DNA of 56,663 nt from an uncultured Acidimicrobiaceae bacterium (GCA_903919455.1 CAIXIJ010000133.1:1-56663), one strand, 5' to 3'. Shown: positions 17,883-27,490, counted from the stretch's first letter. A program made the numbers and translations. Notes: generated by a model from the letters alone, not told the origin.

Positions 17883-18446
17883 ATGGCGTTTGGCTACCCC
17901 GTAATGCTCGATCTCACCGATGTGCCGGTGCTGTTGGTGGGCGGCGGCAACATCGCCAGCCGCAAGGCCGATGGACTGTTTCAGGCGGGAGCCCGCGTGA
18001 CGGTGGTGGCGCCATGGGTGCAACCGGAGCTCGCTACCCGGGCATTCGAGGTGCGACTGCGCGCCTACGAGGCCATCGACCTCGATGGTCACCAGTTGGT
18101 AATGACGGCCACCGATGTGCCCGAGGTGAACACGCAGGTGGCCATCGATGCTCGGGCTCGGGGGATGTGGGTGAATAGCGCCGACGACCCAGCGAACTGC
18201 TCGTTCATCCTGCCCGCACTCACACGCCGCGGTCCGGTAGTGGTTGCCGTCGGCACCGACGGCGCCAGTCCGGCCCTCGCCCGCCACTTACGCGACCGCA
18301 TTTCCACCGAGATTCTCACCCCTGGCACGGAGGCCGTGGCGGCCGAGATGGCACGTCAGCGTGCCGAATTCCATGCACAGGGCATCAGTACCGAGACCGT
18401 GGAGTGGTCCGGTCGGTTGAAGGAAGCGTTGGAGCGTTTCAGCTAG
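17883..18446 (+). CDS. Precorrin-2 dehydrogenase / sirohydrochlorin ferrochelatase (CysG N-terminal type)
   Basis: The 187-residue protein has the NAD-binding GGGNIASRKADGL motif near residue 20, followed by NSADDPANCSFILPA and TDGASPALARHLR, as in Met8/CysG-N and SirC. It oxidises precorrin-2 to sirohydrochlorin and may insert iron. It is shorter than full CysG because the methyltransferase half is the separate SUMT gene of the divergent operon. Together the two complete siroheme synthesis from uroporphyrinogen III. Confidence 0.88.
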   Translation: MAFGYPVMLDLTDVPVLLVGGGNIASRKADGLFQAGARVTVVAPWVQPELATRAFEVRLRAYEAIDLDGHQLVMTATDVPEVNTQVAIDARARGMWVNSADDPANCSFILPALTRRGPVVVAVGTDGASPALARHLRDRISTEILTPGTEAVAAEMARQRAEFHAQGISTETVEWSGRLKEALERFS

Positions 18447-18447
18447 C

Positions 18448-19062
18448 TCAGCGGCGGAACTTCATGTCGACGTGGGTCTTGCCGAATCCCAGCGTCAGCG
18501 TGCCGTCGGCCCCACACGTGTACGTGGCAGTGCCGTTCAGGCCCACGACGTCTTCGATCTGGCTGTCCTCGTCTTCGGAGTTCGCCTTGGCGAGCGGGAA
18601 CGAGAGCGGCTTCGCGGGGCCGCCATTCACCGAGGCGACCACGTCGAGCGAGCCCGACATCGTGGAGACCTTGAACTGCAGCGTCGTGGCGGTCTTGGTG
18701 TAGGTGCCGCTGGCCGATGCCTTGATCACGCCGGTACCGGAGACCGGCAGGCCGCCCATCACGGTGCCCGTGAACGAGCCGGTCTGGTTGGCGGTGACGA
18801 TCCAGGTGTTGTCGGCGTTCAGCTTCACGGTGACGCCGTTCCCGTTCAGGGTGACATTCAGATTCGATGCCAACCCACTGCCGAGCTTGGTGACAGCGGC
18901 ATTGATGGCAGAACTGGACAGCGCCCAGTTGCCGGTGGGGCAGGTGGGCGCAGCGCCACCGCCACCGATAGGCGTAAGGCCGACCTGACAGGCGCTCAAC
19001 AACATCGCGCCGGCGACGGCAAGAACAGCAACACAACGACGGATTCCGTGGCTCGGATTCAT
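18448..19062 (-). CDS. Lipoprotein of unknown function
   Basis: The 204-residue protein has a lipoprotein signal peptide ending in LLSAC with Cys25 as the acylation site. A Gly-rich spacer and a Cys pair region (PTCPTG early, TYTCGADG late) follow. The body is Thr/Ser/Gly-rich and predicted to be mainly beta strands. I do not recognise a family. AGGGAG lies 6 nt before the ATG. It converges on the siroheme gene with only one base between the stop codons. Confidence 0.75.
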   Translation of the reverse strand: MNPSHGIRRCVAVLAVAGAMLLSACQVGLTPIGGGGAAPTCPTGNWALSSSAINAAVTKLGSGLASNLNVTLNGNGVTVKLNADNTWIVTANQTGSFTGTVMGGLPVSGTGVIKASASGTYTKTATTLQFKVSTMSGSLDVVASVNGGPAKPLSFPLAKANSEDEDSQIEDVVGLNGTATYTCGADGTLTLGFGKTHVDMKFRR

Positions 19063-19145
19063 CTCGCACTCCCTGGTGAGGTGGATGCGTGATGGTACCC
19101 CATCTCGCTGGCATGCTGTGACGGGGATCACAAGGGGGAACGAAC

Positions 19146-20765
19146 ATGAGCGGTTGGAACTTCGCCGATGTCTACGAGGCAGTGGCAGCCAAGGTGCCGG
19201 ACCGGGTGTGTCAGGTGCAGGGCGATCGAGAGATCACCTGGCGCTTCTTCGATGCGCGGGCCAACGCGTTGGCGGCCGACATGCTGGCTGCAGGGTTGAC
19301 CCACCAGAGCAAGGTGGCGGCGTACCTGCACAACTGTCCGGAGTACCTGGAGACCTACGTGGCGGCCTTCAAGGGTGGCTTCGCTCCGGTGAACACCAAC
19401 TACCGGTACGGCCACGACGAGATCGTGTACCTGTTCGATAACGCCGACGCTGAGGCCGTGGTCTTCCACTCCTCGTTTACCGAACTTGTCAGCAGGGTGC
19501 GCGCCGAATTGCCGAAGGTGCGCCGCTGGTACTGCGTCACCGATGGTGTGGACCCGGTGCCCGACTTCGCCGTCGACTATCAGCACGTGGTGGGGCAGGG
19601 CATCACTGAGGCCGTGCGCGGTCCGTGGGGTCGAAGCGGCGACGACCTGCTGCTGCTGTACACCGGTGGAACCACGGGCATGCCCAAGGGCGTCATGTGG
19701 CGTCAGGACGACCTGTTCAACGTGTTGGGTTCCGGCGGCAACGCCGTCCTCGCAATTCCCCCGGCCGACACCATCGAGCAACTCGTCGAGCGCCTGGACC
19801 CTGCTGTGCCCGGCTTCGTACTGCTGTCGGCGTGCCCGCTGATGCACGGCACCGGCCAGTTCTCCAGCCTCATCGCGATGAACCTCGGTGGTGCGGTGGT
19901 GAGCCTGCCATCGCGTCACTTCGACGTGCACGAACTGCTGTCGGAAGTGGAGCGCAACAAGGTGAACTCGGTCATCATTGTCGGTCAGGCCTTCGCCGGC
20001 CCGATCCTCGATGCGCTCGACGAAGACCCGGATCGCTTCGATCTGTCGAGCGTGCTGATGATGTCGTCGTCGGGCGTGATGTGGAGCCAGGACAACAAAG
20101 AGGGGCTGCTGCGCCACCTTCCGCAGGCTGCATTGTTCGACTCCTTCGGGTCGTCCGAAGCCGTGGGCATGGGCGCATCGGTGTCCACCGCCGGCGGTGC
20201 CAGCCAGACAGCCCGCTTTCAGATCGGCCCGTCGTGCGCCGTGTTCACCGAGGATGGCCATCGCGTGGAGCCGGGTTCGGGCGAGCGTGGGCTGGTCGCC
20301 GTGGGTGGTTTCATTCCCATCGGCTACTACAAGGACGAGGCGAAGTCGGCGCAGACGTTCCGCACCTTCGAAGACCGTCGCTGGAGCGTGCCCGGCGACT
20401 GGGCCGAGGTGAACGAGGACGGCACGCTCGTGCTGCTGGGTCGTGGCTCGGTCTGCATCAACACCGGTGGCGAAAAGGTGTTTCCCGAAGAGGTGGAGGA
20501 AGCACTCAAGCGGCATCCCTCGGTGCGCGACGCCGTGGCGGTTGGCATTCCAGATTCCCGTTTCGGCGAGACCATCTGCGCGGTGGTCGAGGCCATCGAT
20601 GGCGCCACTCCCGAACTGCGTGAGCTGAGCGACTTCGTGAAGGAGCACCTGGCGCACTACAAGGCGCCGCGCCACCTGGTGCTCGTGGGCACCATCGGCC
20701 GTGCGCCGAACGGCAAGGTGGATTACAAGCGGCTCAAGGGTGTGGCGCTGGAGCAGTTGGCCTGA
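19146..20765 (+). CDS. Acyl-CoA synthetase (AMP-dependent, FadD type)
   Basis: This 539-residue adenylate-forming enzyme activates a carboxylic acid with ATP and CoA. It has LLYTGGTTGMPKGVMW (P-loop), DSFGSSE as the adenine motif, GDWAEV and the C-terminal GKVDYKRLK with the catalytic Lys. It resembles the FadD19/FadD3-like group tied to sterol or branched-chain acid breakdown, but the substrate is not certain. AAGGGGG precedes the ATG. A paralogue of the same length lies at 53689-55308. Confidence 0.9.
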   Translation: MSGWNFADVYEAVAAKVPDRVCQVQGDREITWRFFDARANALAADMLAAGLTHQSKVAAYLHNCPEYLETYVAAFKGGFAPVNTNYRYGHDEIVYLFDNADAEAVVFHSSFTELVSRVRAELPKVRRWYCVTDGVDPVPDFAVDYQHVVGQGITEAVRGPWGRSGDDLLLLYTGGTTGMPKGVMWRQDDLFNVLGSGGNAVLAIPPADTIEQLVERLDPAVPGFVLLSACPLMHGTGQFSSLIAMNLGGAVVSLPSRHFDVHELLSEVERNKVNSVIIVGQAFAGPILDALDEDPDRFDLSSVLMMSSSGVMWSQDNKEGLLRHLPQAALFDSFGSSEAVGMGASVSTAGGASQTARFQIGPSCAVFTEDGHRVEPGSGERGLVAVGGFIPIGYYKDEAKSAQTFRTFEDRRWSVPGDWAEVNEDGTLVLLGRGSVCINTGGEKVFPEEVEEALKRHPSVRDAVAVGIPDSRFGETICAVVEAIDGATPELRELSDFVKEHLAHYKAPRHLVLVGTIGRAPNGKVDYKRLKGVALEQLA

Positions 20766-20774
20766 CGCTCAGGC
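20760..20774. terminator. Hairpin joining two convergent stop codons
   Basis: GCCTGA and TCAGGC form a 6-bp stem with a CGC loop. Each arm contains one of the two convergent TGA stops. The short stem makes its terminator role uncertain. Confidence 0.3.
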
Positions 20775-22397
20775 GCTGGGCTGCCGGGCGGCGAGGTACT
20801 CATCGAGTCGACGCTCGGCGTCGTTGCCGAACAGAATCTCCGCCACTTCCTTCAAGCCGGCTGAGGCGACGATGTCGTCGTGGCGCACGACAAGGTCGAT
20901 CTTGGACCTGCGTCGCATGAAATCTTCCAGCTTGGTGATCATCTCGGTGCGGGCCTGCATCTGCAGTTCCACACGGAGGTAGTCGGCGCTGTCCATGATG
21001 TCGTCGCCCATGCGAGGGTCGTCGCGGATGGCCTCGAGCATCGTGAACGCCCGTCGGCCGTAGCGGCGCCAGAGGCGGTCGGTGAGCCGTTCGGTGTCGG
21101 GCTTGGTGCGCAACGCGTCCAGCTTCATCAGCCGAGCCTGCCGGTAGAACTCGTCGCGAGTGGCCTTGGCCGGTTCGCCGAACCAGTTGTGCCGATCCTT
21201 CTCCAGAGGAACGCCCAACTCCGCCACTACGGCCGCCACTTCCTCGCCGACGTTCAGGCAATCGGTGAGCTTGCCGCCGAAGATGGTGACCACCCGGCGC
21301 TTGCGGTCGCATTCGATGGCATGTTTGCGGCTCAGGGATGTCCAGTCCACGGCATCGGTGTTACCCGCAGTGCGCTTCACCACCAGGGGCCGCACCCCGC
21401 ATCGCTCGCTGATGATGTCGGCGGTAGTGAGCGGTTGAGGCAGGTCGAGCCGCGCGTTGATCTGGTCGAGGAGGAACTGGCGGTCCTGCTCGGTGACCTC
21501 GGTGAAGGGTTCATCGACGCGGGTGTCGGTGGTGCCAATGACGGAACGGCGGCCCATCGGGATGACGTAGAACAGGCGCTTTGTGTCGTCGAAGAACGCC
21601 AGCACTCGCTGATGCTGCTCGGTGGTGAGGCGCGGCACCACGAGGTGGATGCCCTTGGAGTACACGATGCGATGCTCGGTGGTGGAGCCCCAACTTTGGT
21701 TGAGATCGTCGACGAATGGCCCAGCGGCGTTGATGATGACCCTCGCCGTGGTGTGGTACGTGGCGCCGCTGTCGGTGTCGCGTAGTTCGGCGTGCCAGCG
21801 GTCGCCCTCGCGGCGGGCGCTCACCAGTTCCACGTAGTTGGCAGCCGAAGCGCCGGCCTCCATCGCCGAGCGAACGAACGAAAACACGAATCGAGCGTCG
21901 TTGTCAATGAGATATGCGTCGCGGTACTCGATGCCACCGCGTACCGAGGTGGTGTTCACCACAGGTTCGTCGCGTTCGATGGTCTCTTTGCTGAGCACTC
22001 GCGGATACCGGGTGCCGAACTGGCCGATCGCCCAGTAGCCGAATGCTCCAAGCCCGGCGAACCACGGGGCGTATGGCGACCCGTGGTCGAGGCTGGCGAA
22101 GAAGCTGATCTCCTTGATGTTGTCGGGGTATGCCTTCATCAGCCGATTGCGCGACCGGCAGAGCTTCCACACGAGGAGAAACTCGTAGTTCTCCAAGTAC
22201 TTGAAGCCGCCCCACACCAGGTTGGAGCTCTCTTGGCTGGTGAAGGCGCCGAAGTCGCCGCGATCGATCAGCGCAACCGCGGCGCCACGGCCTGCCAGCG
22301 ATGCGGCCGCCACGGCACCGTTGATACCGCCACCCACGATGAGCACATCGAAGGTGCCGCCGTCGATGCGGCCGAGGTGAGCGTCGCGGGAGGCCAT
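20769..22397 (-). CDS. glpD: FAD-dependent glycerol-3-phosphate dehydrogenase
   Basis: The 542-residue flavoprotein oxidises glycerol 3-phosphate to dihydroxyacetone phosphate and passes electrons to the quinone pool at the membrane. It has the FAD-binding VGGGINGAV (about 21-29), TSQESSNLVWGGFKYLE, the INAAGPFVDDLN block and GGKLTDCLNVGEE near residue 370. It ends after the C-terminal helical domain. No glycerol kinase or facilitator is adjacent. Confidence 0.92.
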   Translation of the reverse strand: MASRDAHLGRIDGGTFDVLIVGGGINGAVAAASLAGRGAAVALIDRGDFGAFTSQESSNLVWGGFKYLENYEFLLVWKLCRSRNRLMKAYPDNIKEISFFASLDHGSPYAPWFAGLGAFGYWAIGQFGTRYPRVLSKETIERDEPVVNTTSVRGGIEYRDAYLIDNDARFVFSFVRSAMEAGASAANYVELVSARREGDRWHAELRDTDSGATYHTTARVIINAAGPFVDDLNQSWGSTTEHRIVYSKGIHLVVPRLTTEQHQRVLAFFDDTKRLFYVIPMGRRSVIGTTDTRVDEPFTEVTEQDRQFLLDQINARLDLPQPLTTADIISERCGVRPLVVKRTAGNTDAVDWTSLSRKHAIECDRKRRVVTIFGGKLTDCLNVGEEVAAVVAELGVPLEKDRHNWFGEPAKATRDEFYRQARLMKLDALRTKPDTERLTDRLWRRYGRRAFTMLEAIRDDPRMGDDIMDSADYLRVELQMQARTEMITKLEDFMRRRSKIDLVVRHDDIVASAGLKEVAEILFGNDAERRLDEYLAARQPSA

Positions 22398-22438
22398 GTG
22401 GGCATTCTGTCAGCGGGGTGGGGCAACGACTACCAGCG

Positions 22439-25093
22439 CTACAGGTAGTGCAGTTCGTGGGCCCGGGTGGCGGCGTCGGCCCTCGACGTGGCGTCGAGCT
22501 TGCGCAACACGTGTTTGATGTGGGTCTTCACCGTGTTCACCGACAGGTAGAGCGCGTCGGCGATCTCCTGGTTGGTCATCGAGGTGACCATGTAGCGCAG
22601 CACGATGAGTTCGCGGTTCGACAATTCGTCCATCTGATGCCGTGGTCGCGCCTGCTCGGCAGGGCGAGGCAGCGGCTGGAGCGCCAGGAGTCGGTTGATG
22701 TACGCGGATCGAGGCCGTCGTCGAGCGGCTTGCGCCACGGCGTGCAGCACGGTGCCCCCGGCCTCCGGGATCGGCAGCATCGCACCACCCGCCTCCGCCA
22801 GATCCAGCACGGCCTCCGCCGCCGCGTCGACGGTTCCGATCGAGCGATCGAGGGCGATGCGAAGGTCGTAGATGGCCAGATCGAGGCGCTCGCGGCGCGA
22901 CCCGACGTGATGGTCGAGTGCAGCCCGAAACCGGTCGGCCTCGCCGGATTGATGTTGCAGGTGGGCCACCCAGGCCGAGGCCAAGGTGGTGCGAAAGCCA
23001 GCCGGTACACCATCCAGTAAGGATGCGGCCTTCGCATAGTCGCCGACGGCAAGCCGGATGGCGACCTCTGCGTGGTCGAGACGTGCGATGAACGTCGGCC
23101 CCGGCGAAGTGATGCGCAGCTGGGTGCGCAGCGCGGCGAGCTTTGCGAATGCGGCGTCGAACTGGCCGTTCGATCGCAGGATGCGTGCCTCGCCGATCGC
23201 CACCATCACACGAGTGGGAACGCGCTCGGTGCGACTGTTCGCGAAGCCGGCGCGGAGGTGAGCAGCAGCCTCCACGATGCGCGCCTGTTCCAAGAGCGCG
23301 GCGCCCATGAGGATCTGCGCGGCGGAGTCGGCGGTGCTGCCTGCTGCGTCGAGATCGCTGGCAACGACGTGTGCAGCGCTGGCGTGTTCGAGCGCCTGGT
23401 CCACCTCGCCACGCTCCAGCTCCAGAATGGCCACTGCGCTGGCATTGTCGACGACGATGAGACGTTGGTCGTGGTGCCTGGGCATCTCGCGGACCAGTTG
23501 ATCGGCCAGGTCGAGATCGCCCTCCCACACAGCGGCCCGGATGCCCCAGGGCACGGCGGTGCTCGACCAGTCGTCATCGGTGGGCACACCGTGGGTACGC
23601 AGGAGCTCCATGAAGCGCGTAGCGCTGGCCACCGAGCGGGTCGCGTCGCCGGCGATCAGATGCGCGCCAATCTGTCCGGCGGCGATGTGGATGAGGTCGA
23701 GCGGCGGCGCGCCTTGGGCCACGGCGACGAGCTCGGCTCGTTCGAGTAACTCCGCCGCGCCAGTCATCTGGCCGTTCATCATCATTGCGGAGGCGTAGCC
23801 GACTGCATCGGCCGGCGAGTCGTGAAGGTGCTCGTCGTCGACCGGCGTGGCGACGTGGCCCGGTGGCGTCGGGGTCTCGCTGCCCAGGTACACGCGCACC
23901 ATCTGTTCGCGGATGAGTTGCGCCCCTCGGCTGCGCTCGCCGGCGCTCCAGTAGTGGCGGACTGCACTCGAGGCGTTGCCGCTGGCCAGATAGTGCTCCG
24001 CTGCGCGCCGGTGCTGTTCGCGATGGCGGTCGGGGTCGCGGGCCTGGAGTCGGTTGCGCAGCATCTCGGCGAACAGTTGGTGGTAGCGGAAGTAGGTGCC
24101 GGCGGCATCGATGCGGGTGAGCATCAGGTTGGCGGCCTCCACCTCGGCGAGGGTGACACGTTGATCGTCGCCGCTGAGGTCGTCGGGGCTGAGGGCTGCC
24201 GCAAGCTCGTCGTCGAGTTCGTCGACCACGCACGTGCGCTCGAGGAAGTCCTGGATGCGCAGCGACTGGTTGGCCACCACCTCCGACGCGAGATACCCCG
24301 CCACGGTCTGGGTGGTTCCGGCGAGCTCGCGCACGCGGGACGCAGCGTCGTCGGAGCCTCTCACCGACAATGAGGCCATTTGTACGCCGGCCGCCCACCC
24401 TTCGGTGCGATGGTGCAGCGCTTCGACATCGACGGAATCGGGTGCCACGCCGAGCGCGGCCAGCAGCGCGGCGGTCTCGTGCAACGACAGCCGGAGGTCT
24501 GCTTCGCGTACTTCGGCAACCTGACCTTCGAGGCGAAGGAGGTGCAGGCCTACTGCCGGGTCACTGCGGCTGCCGACAAGCAGACGCACGTGCTTCAGGC
24601 CTCGGCCGAGGAGGTGCTGCAGTTGCTGTGCGGCATCGAGCGACACGAGGTGAAAGTCGTCGATCACCAGGCGGAGTCGTTCGTTCAGCGCGAGGTCGTC
24701 GTTCAGGAGCGACTCCATGACGTCGGCGCTCACGTGGCCGTCGAGGGTCATCAGGTCGGCCGCTTCGCGGCCGAACGAGGCGTCGAGTTGCTGGACTGCG
24801 GCGATGAAGGCGTGCCAGAAGCGCGTGGGGTCGCCGTCGCCTCGATCGGCCGACAGCCAGGCCACGGAGCCGTCGTCGACGTGGCGGTACCACTCCGCAA
24901 GCAGCGACGTCTTGCCGCTGCCTGGTGCGCCCACGACGATGGTGAGGGGCAGCGCATCGGCCTGTTGCAGCGTGTCGCGGAGACGTTGACGCAGCACCAG
25001 GGTGTCGCGGGGTTGCGGCGCCAAGAACTTGGTGCGGGCGAACACCGGAGGTCGTGTCGCCCGCGGCAGCGGCCTGGGGGCGGGTACATCCAC
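22439..25093 (-). CDS. MalT-like LuxR-family transcriptional activator (large STAND ATPase)
   Basis: The 884-residue protein has an N-terminal FARTKFLAP lead, Walker A GAPGSGKT at 55-62, LVIDDFHL as Walker B, a winged-helix region, a long helical repeat region and a C-terminal LuxR helix-turn-helix (LSNRELIVLRYMV ... SVNTVKTHIKHVLRKLDA). STAND activators assemble on ATP and an inducer; the inducer is unknown here. The start is a GTG with TAAGGT 7 nt upstream and no ribosome site, and it lies inside a palindrome. Confidence 0.9.
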   Translation of the reverse strand: MDVPAPRPLPRATRPPVFARTKFLAPQPRDTLVLRQRLRDTLQQADALPLTIVVGAPGSGKTSLLAEWYRHVDDGSVAWLSADRGDGDPTRFWHAFIAAVQQLDASFGREAADLMTLDGHVSADVMESLLNDDLALNERLRLVIDDFHLVSLDAAQQLQHLLGRGLKHVRLLVGSRSDPAVGLHLLRLEGQVAEVREADLRLSLHETAALLAALGVAPDSVDVEALHHRTEGWAAGVQMASLSVRGSDDAASRVRELAGTTQTVAGYLASEVVANQSLRIQDFLERTCVVDELDDELAAALSPDDLSGDDQRVTLAEVEAANLMLTRIDAAGTYFRYHQLFAEMLRNRLQARDPDRHREQHRRAAEHYLASGNASSAVRHYWSAGERSRGAQLIREQMVRVYLGSETPTPPGHVATPVDDEHLHDSPADAVGYASAMMMNGQMTGAAELLERAELVAVAQGAPPLDLIHIAAGQIGAHLIAGDATRSVASATRFMELLRTHGVPTDDDWSSTAVPWGIRAAVWEGDLDLADQLVREMPRHHDQRLIVVDNASAVAILELERGEVDQALEHASAAHVVASDLDAAGSTADSAAQILMGAALLEQARIVEAAAHLRAGFANSRTERVPTRVMVAIGEARILRSNGQFDAAFAKLAALRTQLRITSPGPTFIARLDHAEVAIRLAVGDYAKAASLLDGVPAGFRTTLASAWVAHLQHQSGEADRFRAALDHHVGSRRERLDLAIYDLRIALDRSIGTVDAAAEAVLDLAEAGGAMLPIPEAGGTVLHAVAQAARRRPRSAYINRLLALQPLPRPAEQARPRHQMDELSNRELIVLRYMVTSMTNQEIADALYLSVNTVKTHIKHVLRKLDATSRADAATRAHELHYL

Positions 25094-25118
25094 GGAAGTG
25101 ACCTTAGTTCACCTCCGT
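25092..25118. promoter_or_regulatory. 27-bp palindrome over the start of the LuxR gene
   Basis: ACGGAAGTGA (25092-25101) and TCACCTCCGT (25109-25118) are inverted repeats with one mismatch in ten and a 7-nt spacer. The palindrome covers the putative -10 (TAAGGT, 25101-25106) and the first bases of the GTG start, so a bound protein would block transcription. It may be an operator, perhaps for autoregulation. Confidence 0.5.
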
Positions 25119-25200
25119 ATCGGGTTCATTCTGCCGGGGTGATTCCACGGCTGACACGGAGGCGCACGCTCAATGAACGACCTTTGACGAGGGGGTGAGG

Positions 25201-25419
25201 ATGACCGCCGACGCGTATTGCATCACGATCGAAGGCGAACTGGACGACGTTGCGGCTGCTGCATTTCCCGATCTCCACGTCGAGCGGCAGCGGGGTGCCA
25301 CCACGTTGCGCACGGGCTTGCTCGATCAGGCAGGCCTCAATGGAGTGCTCGACCGACTTCGGATGATCGGCGCCGTGCTGGTGGCGCTGCAGCGGGAACG
25401 TTCCGTCAGCGCTGGGTGA
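25201..25419 (+). CDS. Small conserved actinobacterial protein
   Basis: The 72-residue product has GELDDVAAAAFPDLHVE at the start and GLLDQAGLNGVLDRLRMIGAVLV in the second half. The layout is like a small beta-alpha-beta (ferredoxin-like) fold, and I recall similar short proteins in many actinobacteria next to regulators. The function is unknown. GAGGGGG precedes the ATG; an in-frame GTG lies 6 nt upstream. It overlaps the 3' end of the convergent maturase gene by 14 bp. Confidence 0.65.
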   Translation: MTADAYCITIEGELDDVAAAAFPDLHVERQRGATTLRTGLLDQAGLNGVLDRLRMIGAVLVALQRERSVSAG

Positions 25420-26791
25420 CCCCGGTGAACGGCGACAGCGCCGCCTTGGGGCCGTGGCAGAACCGAAACTTCTCGCCGCTGCCGCAGGGGCACGGTACGT
25501 ACGGACCGCGTCGCTGATCTTCGGCCTTCACGGTGGCCATCACATCGGCAGGTGCCTTGTTCTGTTGAAGCAACTGGGCCATCGCCGAGAACGCAGGACC
25601 CGTGTGCATGAAGAAGGCCTCTAGCCCGGCGCAGAGGTAGTTGTGGCCCGCCTCGCCGGCCTTCGACGTGATGAACCGGTCTTTCGGACACCCTCCGTTG
25701 CAGAGGTGCCGCACCTTGCAGTCCTGGCACTGGGTGGTGAGTGTGTCGCGCTTGTCCTGCCCGAATCTGCGTTGCTCGGGCTTGGCCATCAGTTCCACCA
25801 TGTGTGTCTGGTGGATGTTGCCGAGCAGGTAATCGGGCTCTACGAAGTGGTCGCAGCTGTAAAGGTCGCCGTTGTGCTCGAGCGCTGGCCCGTATCCGCA
25901 GGTGGGGGCGTGGATGCAGAGCAGATGGCGACCGAAGAACGCCTCCAGCGTGACGTCGAACAACTGCACGTAGACGGTGCCCACGTCGTGGCGCACCCAT
26001 TCCTCGAAGATGTCGATGAGGAAGCGGCCGTATTGCTCGGAGCCCACTGAGCGCTCGGTCACCAGATTGCCGGTCTGGGTGTAGAGGAGGCGCTTACGGC
26101 CGTCGTCGCGCACGCTCCATCCCTGGTTGGCGATGGCCAGGGTTGTCTCGCTGGCTCGCTCGACGATGGGGATGAACTGCATCCACTTCGCGCCCAACTC
26201 GTCGCGGAAGAAGCGGTACACCAGTCGGCCGTGGTCCTGGTTGGCGGCGTTCACGGTGCACAGGATGTTGAACTCCACGTGGTGCTTGCGCAGCAGACGC
26301 CAGCCATCCATCACCCGGTCGAACGTGCCGCGGGCGAGGCGGTCCACCCGGTAGGCATCGTGCAACTCCTTCGGCCCGTCGCAGCTGAGGCCCACGAGTA
26401 CACCGTGCTCCGCGAAGAACTCGCACCACTCGTCGTCGAGCAGGATGCCGTTCGTCTGGAACGTGTGCTCGATCACCTGGTCGGGCCGACGATGGCGCTC
26501 CACCATTTCCATGGCCCGGCGGAAGAACTCCACGCGCATCAGTGTCGGTTCGCCGCCCTGCCAGGCAACGGTGACGTTGGGCGAGCGGTGCGACTCGAGC
26601 AGTTGGCGGATGTACGCCTCGAGCGTGTCGTCCGACATGCGGCTCTTGTCGTTGGGGTACAGCGCCTCCTTCGACAGGAAGAAGCAGTACGTGCAGTCGA
26701 TGTTGCAGGTGGAGCCGCTGGGCTTGGCCAGCAGGTGGAAGCCCGGCGGTGTGTCTGCAGGCCAGGCGTGGGGGAGTGGAGGGCTGCTCAT
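25406..26791 (-). CDS. Anaerobic sulfatase-maturase-like radical SAM enzyme with SEC-C tail
   Basis: The 461-residue protein has the radical SAM CxxxCxxC at Cys29, Cys33 and Cys36 and the WQGGEPTLM block. Its SPASM Cys region includes CGYGPALEHNGDLYSC and CQDCKVRHLCNGGCPKDRF, as in anSME enzymes, which oxidise the sulfatase active-site Cys or Ser to formylglycine in the cytoplasm. An extra C-terminal CPCGSGEKFRFCHG is a SEC-C zinc motif, appended after residue 425. The sulfatase gene, with a matching Cys-type site, lies 0.9 kb away on the other strand. Confidence 0.9.
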   Translation of the reverse strand: MSSPPLPHAWPADTPPGFHLLAKPSGSTCNIDCTYCFFLSKEALYPNDKSRMSDDTLEAYIRQLLESHRSPNVTVAWQGGEPTLMRVEFFRRAMEMVERHRRPDQVIEHTFQTNGILLDDEWCEFFAEHGVLVGLSCDGPKELHDAYRVDRLARGTFDRVMDGWRLLRKHHVEFNILCTVNAANQDHGRLVYRFFRDELGAKWMQFIPIVERASETTLAIANQGWSVRDDGRKRLLYTQTGNLVTERSVGSEQYGRFLIDIFEEWVRHDVGTVYVQLFDVTLEAFFGRHLLCIHAPTCGYGPALEHNGDLYSCDHFVEPDYLLGNIHQTHMVELMAKPEQRRFGQDKRDTLTTQCQDCKVRHLCNGGCPKDRFITSKAGEAGHNYLCAGLEAFFMHTGPAFSAMAQLLQQNKAPADVMATVKAEDQRRGPYVPCPCGSGEKFRFCHGPKAALSPFTGVTQR

Positions 26792-26809
26792 GGTGTGTCG
26801 CCGTGCACC

Positions 26810-27490
26810 TTACGCCGCGGCGTCGTTCGCGGGCGCCGACGTGCGCATGGTGTGCACGAGGATGTAGATGCTGACGGCCACCACCCACGCCGGGAACACC
26901 AGCACAACCCACAGGCTGAACGAGATGCTCACGAGCAGTACGAGCGCGAGCGCGTAGGTGAACAGGGCGAGCACTCGCGGAACGGCGCCGGTTCGCCGCC
27001 ACAGCGTGCTCAGCGAGATCATGAACACCCCTGCCATTCTGATGGCATAGATGTTCGTGATCCTGAACATCGTGTCGCGGCCGAAGCTGTAAAGGCCGCT
27101 GGTCGCCATGCCTTCCGGGGCCACCCTGTAGGCAGCCAGCATGCCGCCGGCCATCGCGGCGGCAGTGAATGTCATCGCCAAGAACAACAGTCCACTGCCG
27201 AAGAACACGGTGGAAAAGAACCGGTCTTCGCGCGCACCGATGTGGTCGCGCACGACACCGATGAACCACAAGAACGCGATGCCGCCGAACGGCACGAGTA
27301 CGAGCGCCACGCTGACGGCGGTGTGTCGTGTCGCGAGCCAGGAGTCGTCGGCGCTCGAATCGGCAGGAATCGAGATGCGGATCAGTGTGTAGGCCGAGCC
27401 GAGTAACAGTCCGAAGGCAATTCCCGCGACCGCTGCCGAACGCGGAGTACGAATTCCTCTGCTGACGACCTCCGCGATGCTGTCGGTCAT
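26810..27490 (-). CDS. Integral membrane protein of unknown function
   Basis: The 226-residue protein has about six hydrophobic helices and no motif I recognise. A strong GAGGAGG lies 4 nt before the ATG. It is 18 bp upstream of the maturase gene, very likely in the same transcript, and divergent from the sulfatase. It might move a sulfate ester or the released sulfate or alcohol, but that is only inferred from position. Confidence 0.7.
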   Translation of the reverse strand: MTDSIAEVVSRGIRTPRSAAVAGIAFGLLLGSAYTLIRISIPADSSADDSWLATRHTAVSVALVLVPFGGIAFLWFIGVVRDHIGAREDRFFSTVFFGSGLLFLAMTFTAAAMAGGMLAAYRVAPEGMATSGLYSFGRDTMFRITNIYAIRMAGVFMISLSTLWRRTGAVPRVLALFTYALALVLLVSISFSLWVVLVFPAWVVAVSIYILVHTMRTSAPANDAAA

